Shown here piece by piece: positions 44,794 through 53,963 of a stretch of 64,000 bases of DNA. The notes beneath the pieces were generated by a model. That model saw nothing but the letters and a program-made list of their open reading frames with translations. It did not search any database and had not been told where the DNA came from. Numbering within the stretch: the stretch's first letter is position 1; each line of letters begins with the position of its first letter. A program made the translations under genes and the position numbers. Source of the DNA: Clostridiales bacterium (GTDB lineage Bacteria > Bacillota > Clostridia > Christensenellales > Aristaeellaceae); NCBI GenBank assembly GCA_012523405.1, contig JAAYIN010000113.1, positions 61,321 through 125,320 of the forward strand, in the 5' to 3' direction.

Positions 44794-46134
44794 ATGGAAC
44801 ATACGGTGGAAAAGATCTCCGGAAACAAAGTAAAAATTTCTTTCAAGGCTCCTGCAGCCGATTTTGAACATGCAATTGAAAAGGCCTATCTAAAGATGCG
44901 CGGCCAGATCAACGTACCTGGCTTCCGTAAAGGCAAGGCGCCCCGTAAGCTAATTGAGCGCATGTATGGCGAAAGCATCTTCTTTGATGATGCGCTGGAA
45001 GCTATATTTCCGGAAGCCTATATGACCGCCGTTGAAGCGAATGATCTCAAACCAGTTGGTCGCCCTGAAGTGGATGTGCAGGAAATGGAATCAGGCAAGG
45101 ACCTCGTGTTCTCTTGCGAAGTTTTCGTTATGCCTGAGTTCACCCTTGGCGAGTATAAAGGCGTTGCTGTCGCCCGCAAGAGCGCAACTGTTACCGCTGA
45201 GCAGATCGATGAGCGTATCGCACAGGAGCAAAAGCGCGTTGCACGCAGCATTGATATTGTAGATCGTGCACTTGAAAATGGCGACAAGGCTGAGATGGAT
45301 TACAGCGGCAGCGTTGATGGCGTTAAGTTTGATGGCGGCACAGCTGAGCACCAAACTTTGGTCATTGGTTCAGGCAACTTCATCCCCGGCTTTGAAGAAG
45401 GCATGATGGGTATGATGGTTGGCGAAGAGCGCGACGTGAAAGTTACCTTCCCCGCAGAATATCATGCAGAAGAACTCAAAGGCAAGGATGCAGTATTCAG
45501 CGTAAAGCTGCATGCGATCACCTGCGAAGAACTGCCTGAAATCGATGATGAGTTTGCAACAGAAGTCAGCGATTTTGACACATTGGCTGAGTACCGTGCT
45601 GATCTTGAAAAATCAATGCTCGAAACTGCAACTGCACAGATGGACGAAGCTGCAAAGCAGACTCTCATCGACAACGTTGTTGCAAACACAGAGATTGATA
45701 TCCCTGCACCCATGGTTGAGGAAAAACTCAATGACATGATGGAGCAGATGGGATATCGGATGCAGCAGCAGGGCTTCAGCATGGAGCAGTATCTTGGTAT
45801 GCTTGGTCAGACCGAGCAGCAGATGCGCGAAATGTATCGCCCAGAAGCGCTTAACAACGTTAAGACCGAGCTTGTCATTAACGAGATCGTCAAGGCTGAA
45901 GCAATTGAAGCAGACGATAGCGATGTTGACAACATGCTAGGCGAATATGCTGTAGCTATGAATCAAACGCTCGAGCAGCTAAAGAATAGCTTTGCACCAG
46001 AGCAGCTGGACTATTTCAAACAACGTGCACGTGTTAACAAGGCATTTGATATGCTTTGGGATAATGCAGTTGTTACGGAAGAAGTCGCTGAAGAGGGCGA
46101 AGCTGTAGAAGCAGCAGAAGAGACAGAGGCATAA
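44794..46134 (+). CDS. tig: Trigger factor
   Basis: About 446-residue ribosome-associated chaperone and peptidyl-prolyl isomerase. The N-terminal ribosome-binding signature GFRKGKAPRKLIE is at about residues 44-56. An FKBP domain (NGDKAEMDYSG...FIPGFEEGMMGM) spans about 155-245, and a long helical C-terminal domain with an acidic tail ends the protein. AGGAGG precedes the ATG at 44794; the frame from 44740 is untranslated leader starting at the promoter. Typical neighbour of clpP-clpX. Confidence 0.95.
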   Translation: MEHTVEKISGNKVKISFKAPAADFEHAIEKAYLKMRGQINVPGFRKGKAPRKLIERMYGESIFFDDALEAIFPEAYMTAVEANDLKPVGRPEVDVQEMESGKDLVFSCEVFVMPEFTLGEYKGVAVARKSATVTAEQIDERIAQEQKRVARSIDIVDRALENGDKAEMDYSGSVDGVKFDGGTAEHQTLVIGSGNFIPGFEEGMMGMMVGEERDVKVTFPAEYHAEELKGKDAVFSVKLHAITCEELPEIDDEFATEVSDFDTLAEYRADLEKSMLETATAQMDEAAKQTLIDNVVANTEIDIPAPMVEEKLNDMMEQMGYRMQQQGFSMEQYLGMLGQTEQQMREMYRPEALNNVKTELVINEIVKAEAIEADDSDVDNMLGEYAVAMNQTLEQLKNSFAPEQLDYFKQRARVNKAFDMLWDNAVVTEEVAEEGEAVEAAEETEA

Positions 46135-46156
46135 TTTCAACATAGACGTATAATAT

Positions 46157-46208
46157 GCGCATCGCAATCATATACTTACAAAGTATGTCTTGCGATGCGC
46201 GTGTTTTA
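46157..46208 (+). terminator. Long hairpin between tig and clpP
   Basis: Perfect 10-base arms GCGCATCGCA (46157-46166) and TGCGATGCGC (46191-46200) enclose a second stem ATACTT/AAGTAT. It is followed by GTGTTTTAAAA, a moderate T tract. Likely a partial terminator or mRNA stability element. Confidence 0.65.
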
Positions 46209-46239
46209 AAATGAAACTAATACGCAAGGAGTGAACGGT

Positions 46240-46833
46240 ATGAGCTTAATTCCAATGGTTATTGAACAAACAAATCGTGGTGAACGTTCCTTTGATATTT
46301 ATTCACGACTACTCAAAGATCGTATTGTCTTCCTCGGCGGGGAGATCAATGACGATGTGGCAAACGTGATTGTTGCTCAGCTGCTTTTTTTGGAAATGGA
46401 TAACCCTGATGCAGATATTTCCATCTATATCAATAGCCCAGGCGGCAGCGTGACTGCTGGCATGGCGATTTTTGATACGATGAACTATATTAAATGCGAT
46501 ATCCGTACCGTATGCATCGGTATGGCCGCAAGCATGGGTGCATTTCTGCTAATGGCTGGTACTAAAGGAAAGCGTTTGGCGCTCCCTAATAGTGAAATCA
46601 TGATTCATCAGCCTCTTGGCGGCGCAAGCGGCCAGGCATCCGATGTTGCAATCCGCGCAGAATGGTTGATGAAAACAAAGGAAAAAATGAACAGGTTGAT
46701 GTCTGAAATGACTGGTCAACCTATCGAGAAGCTCGCGCAAGATGCTGATCGCGATTACTTTATGGCAGCTAGCGAGGGCTTGGAATATGGTGTTATTGAT
46801 GAGATTTATAGTCCTAGGAATAACGCCAAGTAA
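46240..46833 (+). CDS. clpP: ATP-dependent Clp protease proteolytic subunit ClpP
   Basis: About 197-residue serine peptidase forming the ClpP tetradecamer. The catalytic Ser lies in GMAASMGAF (about residue 98), the His in MIHQPLGG (about 123) and the Asp in DADRDYF (about 172). The ATG at 46240 with AAGGAG upstream is used rather than the GTG at 46231. It is followed 14 bases later by clpX. Confidence 0.95.
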   Translation: MSLIPMVIEQTNRGERSFDIYSRLLKDRIVFLGGEINDDVANVIVAQLLFLEMDNPDADISIYINSPGGSVTAGMAIFDTMNYIKCDIRTVCIGMAASMGAFLLMAGTKGKRLALPNSEIMIHQPLGGASGQASDVAIRAEWLMKTKEKMNRLMSEMTGQPIEKLAQDADRDYFMAASEGLEYGVIDEIYSPRNNAK

Positions 46834-46847
46834 AAAGAGGTGACAAC

Positions 46848-48170
46848 ATGTCGGGAGATGACTTCAACCCCCGCATCCCAAAGCTCAAGCGCTGCAGTTT
46901 TTGCGGGAAGACGAGCGAGCAGGTGCGCCGTATGGTGGCTGGACCTAATGTCCAAATCTGCAATGAGTGCATATTGCTTTGCCAAGAGATTATCAGCGAT
47001 GATTTTCTGCCAAGCGATTCGATTAGCACCGCAGACACCCCACGTCCACGTGAAATCAAAGAAATTCTTGATCAATACGTAATTGGACAGGATGACGCGA
47101 AGCGTGCCCTTTCAGTGGCTGTTTATAATCACTATAAGCGCATTGATGCACCGCCAAGCGGAGATGATCTTGAACTTCAAAAGAGTAATATTCTGATGCT
47201 TGGTCCTACGGGCTGTGGTAAGACTTTTCTTGCCAATACGCTTGCTAAGATTCTGCGCGTTCCGTTTGCAGTTGCCGATGCTACCAGCCTAACGGAAGCA
47301 GGTTATGTGGGCGAGGATGTCGAAAACATTCTGCTGCGATTGATTCAGAATGCTGATTATGATATCAACCTCGCACAGCGCGGTATTATCTATATCGACG
47401 AAATTGATAAGATTGCACGAAAGAGCGAGAACCCATCCATCACACGCGATGTAAGCGGTGAGGGTGTGCAGCAGACGCTGCTGAAGATCTTGGAAGGAAC
47501 CGTTGCAAGCGTACCCCCACAGGGCGGTCGCAAGCATCCTCATCAGGAGTTCATCCAGATCGATACAACCAATATTCTATTTATCTGCGGCGGTGCATTT
47601 GACGGCTTGGTTCCGATTATTGAAAACCGCATTGGTAAAAAGACACTTGGTTTTGGCAGTGAAGTCAAGAGCGTAAACGAGCAGAACTACAACACAGCCT
47701 TCAAGCAACTCCGTCCTGAGGATTTGACGAAATTTGGCTTGATTCCTGAGTTTGTTGGTCGTCTGCCAATCGTTGTTACGCTTGATCAGCTGGATGAAGA
47801 GCAATTGGTTCGCATTTTGACTGAACCTAAGAACGCGTTGGTACGTCAATATGTGTACTTGATGGATCTTGATGGCGTTTCACTGGAGTTTGAGCCAGCT
47901 GCATTGCAGCATATCGCGAAAAAAGCGATTGAACGCAAAAGTGGTGCTCGCGGACTTCGTGCCATTATAGAAACATTGCTGATGGATACTATGTTTGAAC
48001 TTCCGTCAAGGAATGATGTTCAAAGCTGTATCATCACAGAACAATGCGTGCTCGGCAACGAAAAACCGAAGCTTATTGCCAGCGAGGGAAAACCACGCAA
48101 ATCACGCAATAAGAAGAATACCGAGAAAAAAGCGCTTGCCCCGCCGCCAAGTGAGTCAAGCGTATCCTAG
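46848..48170 (+). CDS. clpX: ATP-dependent Clp protease ATP-binding subunit ClpX
   Basis: 440-residue AAA+ unfoldase that feeds ClpP. An N-terminal C4 zinc-binding domain (CSFC...CNEC..LC, about residues 17-45) is followed by Walker A GPTGCGKT (about 125-132), pore loop GYVGED, Walker B IIYIDEID, and a GGRKHPHQ segment. The C-terminus has a short extra basic tail ending in Ser-rich sequence. AGAGGTG precedes the ATG. Confidence 0.95.
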   Translation: MSGDDFNPRIPKLKRCSFCGKTSEQVRRMVAGPNVQICNECILLCQEIISDDFLPSDSISTADTPRPREIKEILDQYVIGQDDAKRALSVAVYNHYKRIDAPPSGDDLELQKSNILMLGPTGCGKTFLANTLAKILRVPFAVADATSLTEAGYVGEDVENILLRLIQNADYDINLAQRGIIYIDEIDKIARKSENPSITRDVSGEGVQQTLLKILEGTVASVPPQGGRKHPHQEFIQIDTTNILFICGGAFDGLVPIIENRIGKKTLGFGSEVKSVNEQNYNTAFKQLRPEDLTKFGLIPEFVGRLPIVVTLDQLDEEQLVRILTEPKNALVRQYVYLMDLDGVSLEFEPAALQHIAKKAIERKSGARGLRAIIETLLMDTMFELPSRNDVQSCIITEQCVLGNEKPKLIASEGKPRKSRNKKNTEKKALAPPPSESSVS

Positions 48171-48183
48171 GAGCACAAGAGTC

Positions 48184-48218
48184 GGAGAAGCAAAGCTTAG
48201 GCAATGCTTCTCCTTTCT
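48184..48218 (+). terminator. Terminator after clpX
   Basis: GGAGAAGCA (48184-48192) pairs with TGCTTCTCC (48205-48213), followed by TTTCTC, starting 13 bases after the stop. Confidence 0.75.
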
Positions 48219-48336
48219 CATTGTCTGAAGGTTTGAAGCAACTGCTGGAATGACAAGGTAAATCCAGATCATCATCCCGTATTGAAGAAATATGATGATA
48301 TTACAGAGAAAATGTTGCTTAAACGTTGAAAAACAC

Positions 48337-48366
48337 TTGCATTACATGATGAGTAGGTGTTATAAT
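48337..48366 (+). promoter_or_regulatory. Promoter of rplS
   Basis: TTGCAT at 48337-48342 and a perfect TATAAT at 48361-48366 with an 18-base spacer. Confidence 0.75.
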
Positions 48367-48382
48367 AATCTTTGTGAAAACG

Positions 48383-48426
48383 GACGGTCCTCTGTCTAAG
48401 CCAAGAGCTTTGGGACACGAACGTCT
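48383..48426 (+). ncRNA. Candidate structured leader of rplS (L19-leader-like)
   Basis: Between the promoter and the ATG, GACG (48383-48386) can pair with CGTC (48422-48425) and GTCC with GGAC inside it, forming a compact stem-loop leader. Ribosomal protein L19 genes in Firmicutes are known to carry a structured autoregulatory leader. I judged this by pairing only, so the class is uncertain. Confidence 0.35.
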
Positions 48427-48448
48427 ATGAAGGAAGGAGGCCAATGAA

Positions 48449-48799
48449 ATGAGTGAAATCATTCGTTCCATCGAAAAGGCACAACTCCGCACTGATGTGA
48501 CTAAGTTCAACATCGGTGATACCGTTCGCGTATTCGTGAAGGTTGTGGAAGGTAGCCGCGAACGTCTTCAAGCTTTTGAAGGCACCGTGATTGCGAAGCG
48601 CAATGGTAGCATCCGCGAAACATTTACCGTTCGTCGTGTATCTTACGGCATCGGCGTTGAGCGTACATTCCCGCTCCATTCCCCACGCGTAGACCATGTT
48701 GATGTGGTACGTCGCGGTAGGGTTCGTCGTGCAAAGCTGTACTATTTGCGCAACTTGCAAGGCAAGGCTGCAAAGATCAAGGAAGCAAAGCGCGTCTAA
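48449..48799 (+). CDS. rplS: 50S ribosomal protein L19
   Basis: 116-residue L19, located at the 30S-50S interface. The segments [41 protein letters not shown] and [11 protein letters not shown] are diagnostic. AAGGAGG lies 14 bases ahead of the ATG. It stands outside the usual rpsP-rimM-trmD-rplS cluster, as a single-gene unit with its own promoter and terminator. Confidence 0.97.
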   Translation: MSEIIRSIEKAQLRTDVTKFNIGDTVRVFVKVVEGSRERLQAFEGTVIAKRNGSIRETFTVRRVSYGIGVERTFPLHSPRVDHVDVVRRGRVRRAKLYYLRNLQGKAAKIKEAKRV

Positions 48800-48814
48800 T
48801 GACAATGCAATCAA

Positions 48815-48848
48815 AGAGAGCGTCCGAACATTTGGGCGCTCTTTTGGT
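48815..48848 (+). terminator. Terminator of rplS
   Basis: GAGAGCGTCC pairs with GGGCGCTCTT around GAACATTT, followed by TTGG. Confidence 0.8.
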
Positions 48849-48875
48849 ATATAAGAATGAAAGCGGAGGTATATA

Positions 48876-49199
48876 ATGAACGATTTAGTGTTAGATGATG
48901 TAAAAAAATATATCCTTAGTAAGCTGGAGAAAAAGACATTCAGTGCAATAGCAGACCAAGTACCAGCATTGATTGATGATTTTCTCGCCTATGATATTCA
49001 CTTTATGAAGCTGACGAAGGTGCTTGACGAAAATGACGAACAAAGCGATAATGAGTATGATGAAGATGATGCATTTGAGTATATCTATGATGCATATCTT
49101 TCTGATCACCCCCAAAACGATGACGAGGATATGATCGTTGCAACGCTGCTCAATCGTTATATGGAGCTTCATGCGGAGTATTTGGAGCTGCAAGCGTAA
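48876..49199 (+). CDS. Small acidic protein of unknown function
   Basis: 107-residue soluble protein, strongly acidic in the middle (NDEQSDNEYDEDDAFEY) and predicted mostly helical. No family is recognised. GGAGG precedes the ATG, which supports real translation. It sits between rplS and the zinc-ribbon membrane protein on the same strand. Confidence 0.65.
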   Translation: MNDLVLDDVKKYILSKLEKKTFSAIADQVPALIDDFLAYDIHFMKLTKVLDENDEQSDNEYDEDDAFEYIYDAYLSDHPQNDDEDMIVATLLNRYMELHAEYLELQA

Positions 49200-49301
49200 T
49201 GTTTGAGTGTGAATGTATACATTTTTTGTTTTAGGAAGATAATAGTCATATCATCTTTTCATACTTTCAATTGGGAGACAAAGCGCAAAGGAGTTTGCTA
49301 G

Positions 49302-51209
49302 ATGAAATGTCCAAACTGCGGCAAATGGAATCAAGCCACTATGCCGCGTTGTATTTATTGCGGTGAGGAGCTTCCGGATGATGCCTATGGCATGAGCGGA
49401 GTACCCGCTTGGCAACTTGAGCTTCAAGACCGTGAAAAAGCAAAGAGCTATATTCACGTTGATGAATATGGTCAGATGGAGACGAGTGAAGACCCCCGTG
49501 ATAGCTTGGCGGCTGAAATGGCTGATTTAAAGTCCCGTAAGCTGATGGGGGAAGAGAAGCAGCGTCTGCTGCGCGAGGAGGCTGCACGGCGCGGTATGGC
49601 GCCTTCTGGGCTATCGGTACGCACTACGAGCAACCGTGGTACCTTCTTCTCTGCATATGACGACAATCCGGATGCTACGCTGAGACCGGTTGCTCCTGAG
49701 CTGATTGAGGATGGCGAGCTTGACCCTAACGCTAGGCGTGTTTATCCTGCTAAGTATCGAACAACCCATTCAAGCGGCAGCGAGGATGAAGTGTACGGCT
49801 ATGGGAACACAAGGCGTTTGGTTAATGTGCAAAAGCCTGATGAGGACGATCCTGTTTATGACGGGTACCATGATACCAGTGCGTATTTGCCGGCACATTC
49901 CAATCCCGATGAGATTGAGAACAGCATGAGAATGCGCATGCGCGGTACCATTCCGACCCATAAACCGCGCAAGCCGAGTGGACGGCGAATATTCAATGCA
50001 TTCTTAATCATTGCGTGCATTGCTATGTTCTCCTATATTGCAGTTACTGCGATCATCCCTGCGATCTTCCCCAAAGCCGAGGAAGTAAAAGCGGTTGCAA
50101 CCGTGACGCCGACAATCAGAGATGATTTGGCGGCTCATACGATTACGGTTCCAGGCGAGGATGGGCAGCGAATTACAATTCGTGAATTACGCACATCAGC
50201 CATTGTTACAGGCGGATTTGCTACATTTGATGTGATGGATCATATTTGGTATGATGATTACGAAAATTATGTGGAAGAAACGATGACGGTTACCCTGACA
50301 CCGCTGCTCATCACGGATGCAGGAAAACAGCAGGCGCTTGATCAAATCAATTATGATATTGATATCCCGCTGTCGCCAATCGAATTGGTAACGCCCGATG
50401 GACCGTATCAGGTAGTGAGTACAGCTATGTACAATATCATTATCAATGTTAGAGAAGGCAGCACAGTGTTGATTAATGGCGATGACTATAGCGACCTTGT
50501 CAACACTGAGGGCGGTAAAGTCAACTATAACGCTACCGTGCAGCCAATTGGTGAAAACAATTTCGAAATTGTGGTTCGCAGTCAGTATTGCCGCGAGAAT
50601 TCGATGACGGTAACGCTGTTTCGAGAGAAACAAGAGATTCCCCTTGATCTTGCGTCCGATATTGCTAGCAGCAGCTCGGATAAAAGTGCGACGATGACGG
50701 TCAAAGCTACGACAATACCCGGTGCGGTTGTGAAGGTGCTTTCACCATATACCGATCTTGATATTACAAGCACTGGATCGGATGGTACGTTCAGCTTTAA
50801 GGCGGTTTTTGATAAGATTGGCGATAATTCCATTATTATCACTGCCGATTATCCGGGAAAGCAGACCACGACAGTTGAGCACGTCGTGTACTATGTGCCC
50901 AATATAGATATTTATTCACGTAAAGCGTGGTCGATTTCTGAACAGTATACGGATTTGATGGATAATTTGGAGACGCGCAAGAGTAAATCACAAATTTACG
51001 TCTGCATAGGCGAGATCACATCGATCGAAACGACCAAGCCACAGCGCGCATTCATGAATGTGGGCACACTGGAAAGTCCATTGGTGATCTATGTGGAAAA
51101 CTCGTCTAAAACAACTTGGATAGAAGGTCAGAAATATCGGCTTTATGGCGATGCCTACGGTATGTACAGTAGTAAACCGTGGATTGTTGTGCGGTATACC
51201 TATGACTAA
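49302..51209 (+). CDS. Large membrane protein with N-terminal zinc ribbon and extracellular domain
   Basis: 635-residue protein with unusual architecture. Residues 1-20 form a zinc ribbon (CPNCGKW...CIYCG). A hydrophilic cytoplasmic region of about 200 residues follows, then one transmembrane helix (about 230-252, IFNAFLIIACIAMFSYIAV). The extracellular part (about 260-635) has beta-rich repeats; residues about 440-545 look Ig-like (bacterial Ig or carboxypeptidase-regulatory type). Zinc-ribbon-plus-single-helix proteins are common and poorly understood in Clostridia. AAAGGAG precedes the ATG. Function unknown; a sensing or wall-linked role is only a guess. Confidence 0.8.
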   Translation: MKCPNCGKWNQATMPRCIYCGEELPDDAYGMSGVPAWQLELQDREKAKSYIHVDEYGQMETSEDPRDSLAAEMADLKSRKLMGEEKQRLLREEAARRGMAPSGLSVRTTSNRGTFFSAYDDNPDATLRPVAPELIEDGELDPNARRVYPAKYRTTHSSGSEDEVYGYGNTRRLVNVQKPDEDDPVYDGYHDTSAYLPAHSNPDEIENSMRMRMRGTIPTHKPRKPSGRRIFNAFLIIACIAMFSYIAVTAIIPAIFPKAEEVKAVATVTPTIRDDLAAHTITVPGEDGQRITIRELRTSAIVTGGFATFDVMDHIWYDDYENYVEETMTVTLTPLLITDAGKQQALDQINYDIDIPLSPIELVTPDGPYQVVSTAMYNIIINVREGSTVLINGDDYSDLVNTEGGKVNYNATVQPIGENNFEIVVRSQYCRENSMTVTLFREKQEIPLDLASDIASSSSDKSATMTVKATTIPGAVVKVLSPYTDLDITSTGSDGTFSFKAVFDKIGDNSIIITADYPGKQTTTVEHVVYYVPNIDIYSRKAWSISEQYTDLMDNLETRKSKSQIYVCIGEITSIETTKPQRAFMNVGTLESPLVIYVENSSKTTWIEGQKYRLYGDAYGMYSSKPWIVVRYTYD

Positions 51210-51238
51210 AATATCCTAACAAATGAATTGAGATCATA

Positions 51239-51270
51239 AAAACAGGAACGTTTATGCGTTCCTGTTTTTG
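51239..51270. terminator. Terminator between the zinc-ribbon membrane gene and hydF
   Basis: AACAGGAACG (51241-51250) and CGTTCCTGTT (51257-51266) with a 6-base loop, flanked by A and T runs on both sides, so it can serve both convergent genes. Confidence 0.88.
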
Positions 51271-51299
51271 CTTTATATGATTGTTTAGATTGATAAAAC

Positions 51300-52493
51300 T
51301 TAGGTATCTAGTTCGGACAACAAATCCGGAAACATTGAGATGCTGCGCTTCAAAATGCCCTTCATATAGGCGATGGAGATGCCGTAGTTGGTGAAGGGAA
51401 CACCTTGCCTGACGGCGTTATTCATGCGGTAGGTGACGGCGCGCTCATTGAGCATGCAGCCGCCGCAGTGGATGACCATGCGGTAGGGGGATAAATCCTC
51501 GGGGAAGGATGCGCCTGATGTCAGCTCGATTTCGAGATTGCATCCCGTGTAGCTGCGCAGCCAGTTCGGCAGCTTCACGCTCCCGATATCGCCGCATTGA
51601 CGGTGATGCGTGCAGCCCTCGGAGATCAGCACGCGGTCGCCGTCCTTGAGAGCTTCAATCGCGGAGATCCCACGCACAGCCGTTTCAAGGAAGCCCTTGT
51701 AGCGTGCCATTAAAATGGAGAATGAAGTAAGCGGGATATCCTGCGGCACATCGATGGCGACCTGCTGGAAGGCTTGGCTGTCGGTGATCACAATCGCGGG
51801 TGTTTTGCCAAGTGAGGCGAGTGTTCGAGCCAGCTCAAGCTCGCGCGTCACAATGGCGATAGCCCCTGCGTCAAGTACGTCACGGATTGCCTGCTGCTGG
51901 GGAAGGATCATGCGACCCTTTGGCGCGGCAGCATCAATGGGCGTGACGAGCACGACGAAATCATTGGGCTGGATCAAATCCGCGACGAATTTCACGCCTT
52001 GTCCTTCAGGCTTGATCATGGTTGCCATGCGCTCCTTGAGGGCGTGGATGCCCTCACCTGTAGCGGCACTCACAGTGAAGCCGCCGATAGGTGCATCGGT
52101 GAGGTCGGTTTTGTTGTATACAACGATGGACGGGATATTGCGCTCATGAAACATCGTCATCAACGCGTCATCAATGGGCGATTTGCCCAGCGTTGCGTCG
52201 ATTATCAGCACCGCAATATCGGTTTTCTCGAGAATTTCGCGCGTTTTTTGCACGCGCAGGTCGCCAAGTGCGCCCTCGTCATCAAAGCCGGGGGTGTCAA
52301 CGATCACGACAGGACCAAGGGGGAGTAGTTCCATGGTCTTGAAGACGGGGTCGGTGGTCGTTCCCTTCACATCGGAAACGACCGACATTGCCTGCCCTGT
52401 GATGGCGTTGACGATGCTTGATTTGCCTACGTTGCGCCGTCCAAAAAACGCGATATGTGTTCGCTGCGCCCTAGGAGTTTCGTTTAAACTCAT
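51300..52493 (-). CDS. hydF: [FeFe]-hydrogenase maturation GTPase HydF
   Basis: 397-residue scaffold protein on which the 2Fe subcluster of [FeFe] hydrogenase is assembled. The N-terminal GTPase domain has GRRNVGKSS (about residues 18-26) and DTPGFDDEG. The C-terminal [4Fe-4S] domain holds CTHHRQC and HCGGCMLN, the CxH...HCGGC ligand set of HydF. Last gene of the minus-strand operon. GAGGTGA, overlapping the hydG stop, serves as its ribosome binding site. Confidence 0.94.
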   Translation of the reverse strand: MSLNETPRAQRTHIAFFGRRNVGKSSIVNAITGQAMSVVSDVKGTTTDPVFKTMELLPLGPVVIVDTPGFDDEGALGDLRVQKTREILEKTDIAVLIIDATLGKSPIDDALMTMFHERNIPSIVVYNKTDLTDAPIGGFTVSAATGEGIHALKERMATMIKPEGQGVKFVADLIQPNDFVVLVTPIDAAAPKGRMILPQQQAIRDVLDAGAIAIVTRELELARTLASLGKTPAIVITDSQAFQQVAIDVPQDIPLTSFSILMARYKGFLETAVRGISAIEALKDGDRVLISEGCTHHRQCGDIGSVKLPNWLRSYTGCNLEIELTSGASFPEDLSPYRMVIHCGGCMLNERAVTYRMNNAVRQGVPFTNYGISIAYMKGILKRSISMFPDLLSELDT

Positions 52494-52504
52494 CCATTGT
52501 CACC

Positions 52505-53923
52505 TCAAAAGCGGAAGTCACGGCTACCTGTGCCGATTGCTTCCAGATTATGTGCACAGATATCGCGAACCTTGTCGCTCTTGATATTCGCAATCTCGGC
52601 TTGGATCAGTTTCTCGCCAATTTCTCGGGTTTCCTCGCTCGCGTAGTCCATCAGGTACTCCTTGAGCGTCATGAGGGCATTGGGATGGCAGCAGTTGGAG
52701 ATCTGTCCGTTCTTGAGCAGCGTCATGAAGCGGTCCCCCGTGCGGCCTTCGCGGTAGCATGCGGTGCAGAACGATGGAATATGTCCCTGCGCCATCAGCC
52801 AACGGACAACCTCGTCCAGCGTGCGCTTGTCGCTCACGTCAAATTGCTCGCTGCTTTCGTCCGCGGGCTCTGGCTCGCAGTAGCCGCCAACGCTCGTGCG
52901 CGATGCGCCGCTGACCTGCGAAATGCCAAGGGGAAGCACGCGCTCGCGAACCGATTGGCTCTCGCGTGTGGAGATGATCATACCTGTATATGGTACGGAA
53001 ATGCGGATTAGCGCGCAAATCTTCGCAAAGGTTTCGTCATCAATGCCGTTGTCAAAGACGCTAGGATCGATATCGTCCGCGCGCTTGATTCGGGGTACAC
53101 TGATGGTGTGCGGGCCAACGCCATGCACGGCTTCGAGGTGCTCCGCATGCATCAGCAGCCCTGCAAATTCGTACTTGTATAGCTCTAGACCGAACAGCAC
53201 ACCCAAACCTACATCATCAATGCCGCCCTCCATCGCGCGATCCACCGCCTCGGTATGGTAGGCGTAATTATGCTTGGGACCAGTGGGGTGAAGCTGCTCG
53301 TAGCTCTTCTTGTGATAGGTCTCTTGGAAGAGGATATATGTGCCGATGCCCGCATCCTTGAGCTTGCGGTAATCCTCGACGGTGGTCGCGGCAATATTGA
53401 TGTTCACGCGACGAATTTCGCCGTTCTTGTGCTTGATGGAGTAGATGGTCTTGATGCTCTCCAGAATATACTCCATGGTATTGCGTACGGGATCTTCGCC
53501 CAGCTCAATCGCAAGACGCTTATGTCCCATGTCCTGAAGCGCGGTGACTTCCTTCACGATCTCTGCCTGCGTGAGCTTCTTGCGCGCGATATGCTTGTTT
53601 TTCGCATGATAGGGGCAATAAACGCAGCCGTTCACGCAATAGTTGCTCAAATAAAGCGGAGCAAACATAACGATGCGGTTGCCATAAAAATCGTTCTTGA
53701 TCTGCGCGGCGAGCTTGTAGATCTCCTCGAGCTTATTGGGCATTTCGCATGCCATCAGCACCGACGCTTCGCGGTGGGTCAGACCCTTGGCGAGCCTGGC
53801 TTTTTCGATGATCTGATCGATCATTTCTACGTTTTCGCAATTCGCTTGCGCATACTCTAAAGTGGATTGGATCTCCTCGTGGTCAATAAATTCCTCTGAT
53901 TTAAGTGAAGCTGGATTATACAT
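52505..53923 (-). CDS. hydG: [FeFe]-hydrogenase maturation radical SAM tyrosine lyase HydG
   Basis: 472-residue radical SAM enzyme that cleaves tyrosine to give CO and cyanide for the hydrogenase active site. The radical SAM cluster motif CVNGCVYC (CX3CX2C) is at about residues 97-104. The C-terminal cluster motif CTACYREGRTGDRFM with a distant Cys in ISNCCHPNAL distinguishes HydG from the thiamine enzyme ThiH. It lies 41 bases after hydE and 12 before hydF. Confidence 0.95.
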   Translation of the reverse strand: MYNPASLKSEEFIDHEEIQSTLEYAQANCENVEMIDQIIEKARLAKGLTHREASVLMACEMPNKLEEIYKLAAQIKNDFYGNRIVMFAPLYLSNYCVNGCVYCPYHAKNKHIARKKLTQAEIVKEVTALQDMGHKRLAIELGEDPVRNTMEYILESIKTIYSIKHKNGEIRRVNINIAATTVEDYRKLKDAGIGTYILFQETYHKKSYEQLHPTGPKHNYAYHTEAVDRAMEGGIDDVGLGVLFGLELYKYEFAGLLMHAEHLEAVHGVGPHTISVPRIKRADDIDPSVFDNGIDDETFAKICALIRISVPYTGMIISTRESQSVRERVLPLGISQVSGASRTSVGGYCEPEPADESSEQFDVSDKRTLDEVVRWLMAQGHIPSFCTACYREGRTGDRFMTLLKNGQISNCCHPNALMTLKEYLMDYASEETREIGEKLIQAEIANIKSDKVRDICAHNLEAIGTGSRDFRF

Positions 53924-53963
53924 GTTCTTCGTACCTTTCTTTCGGGTCAGATTTTCTTCCCCG

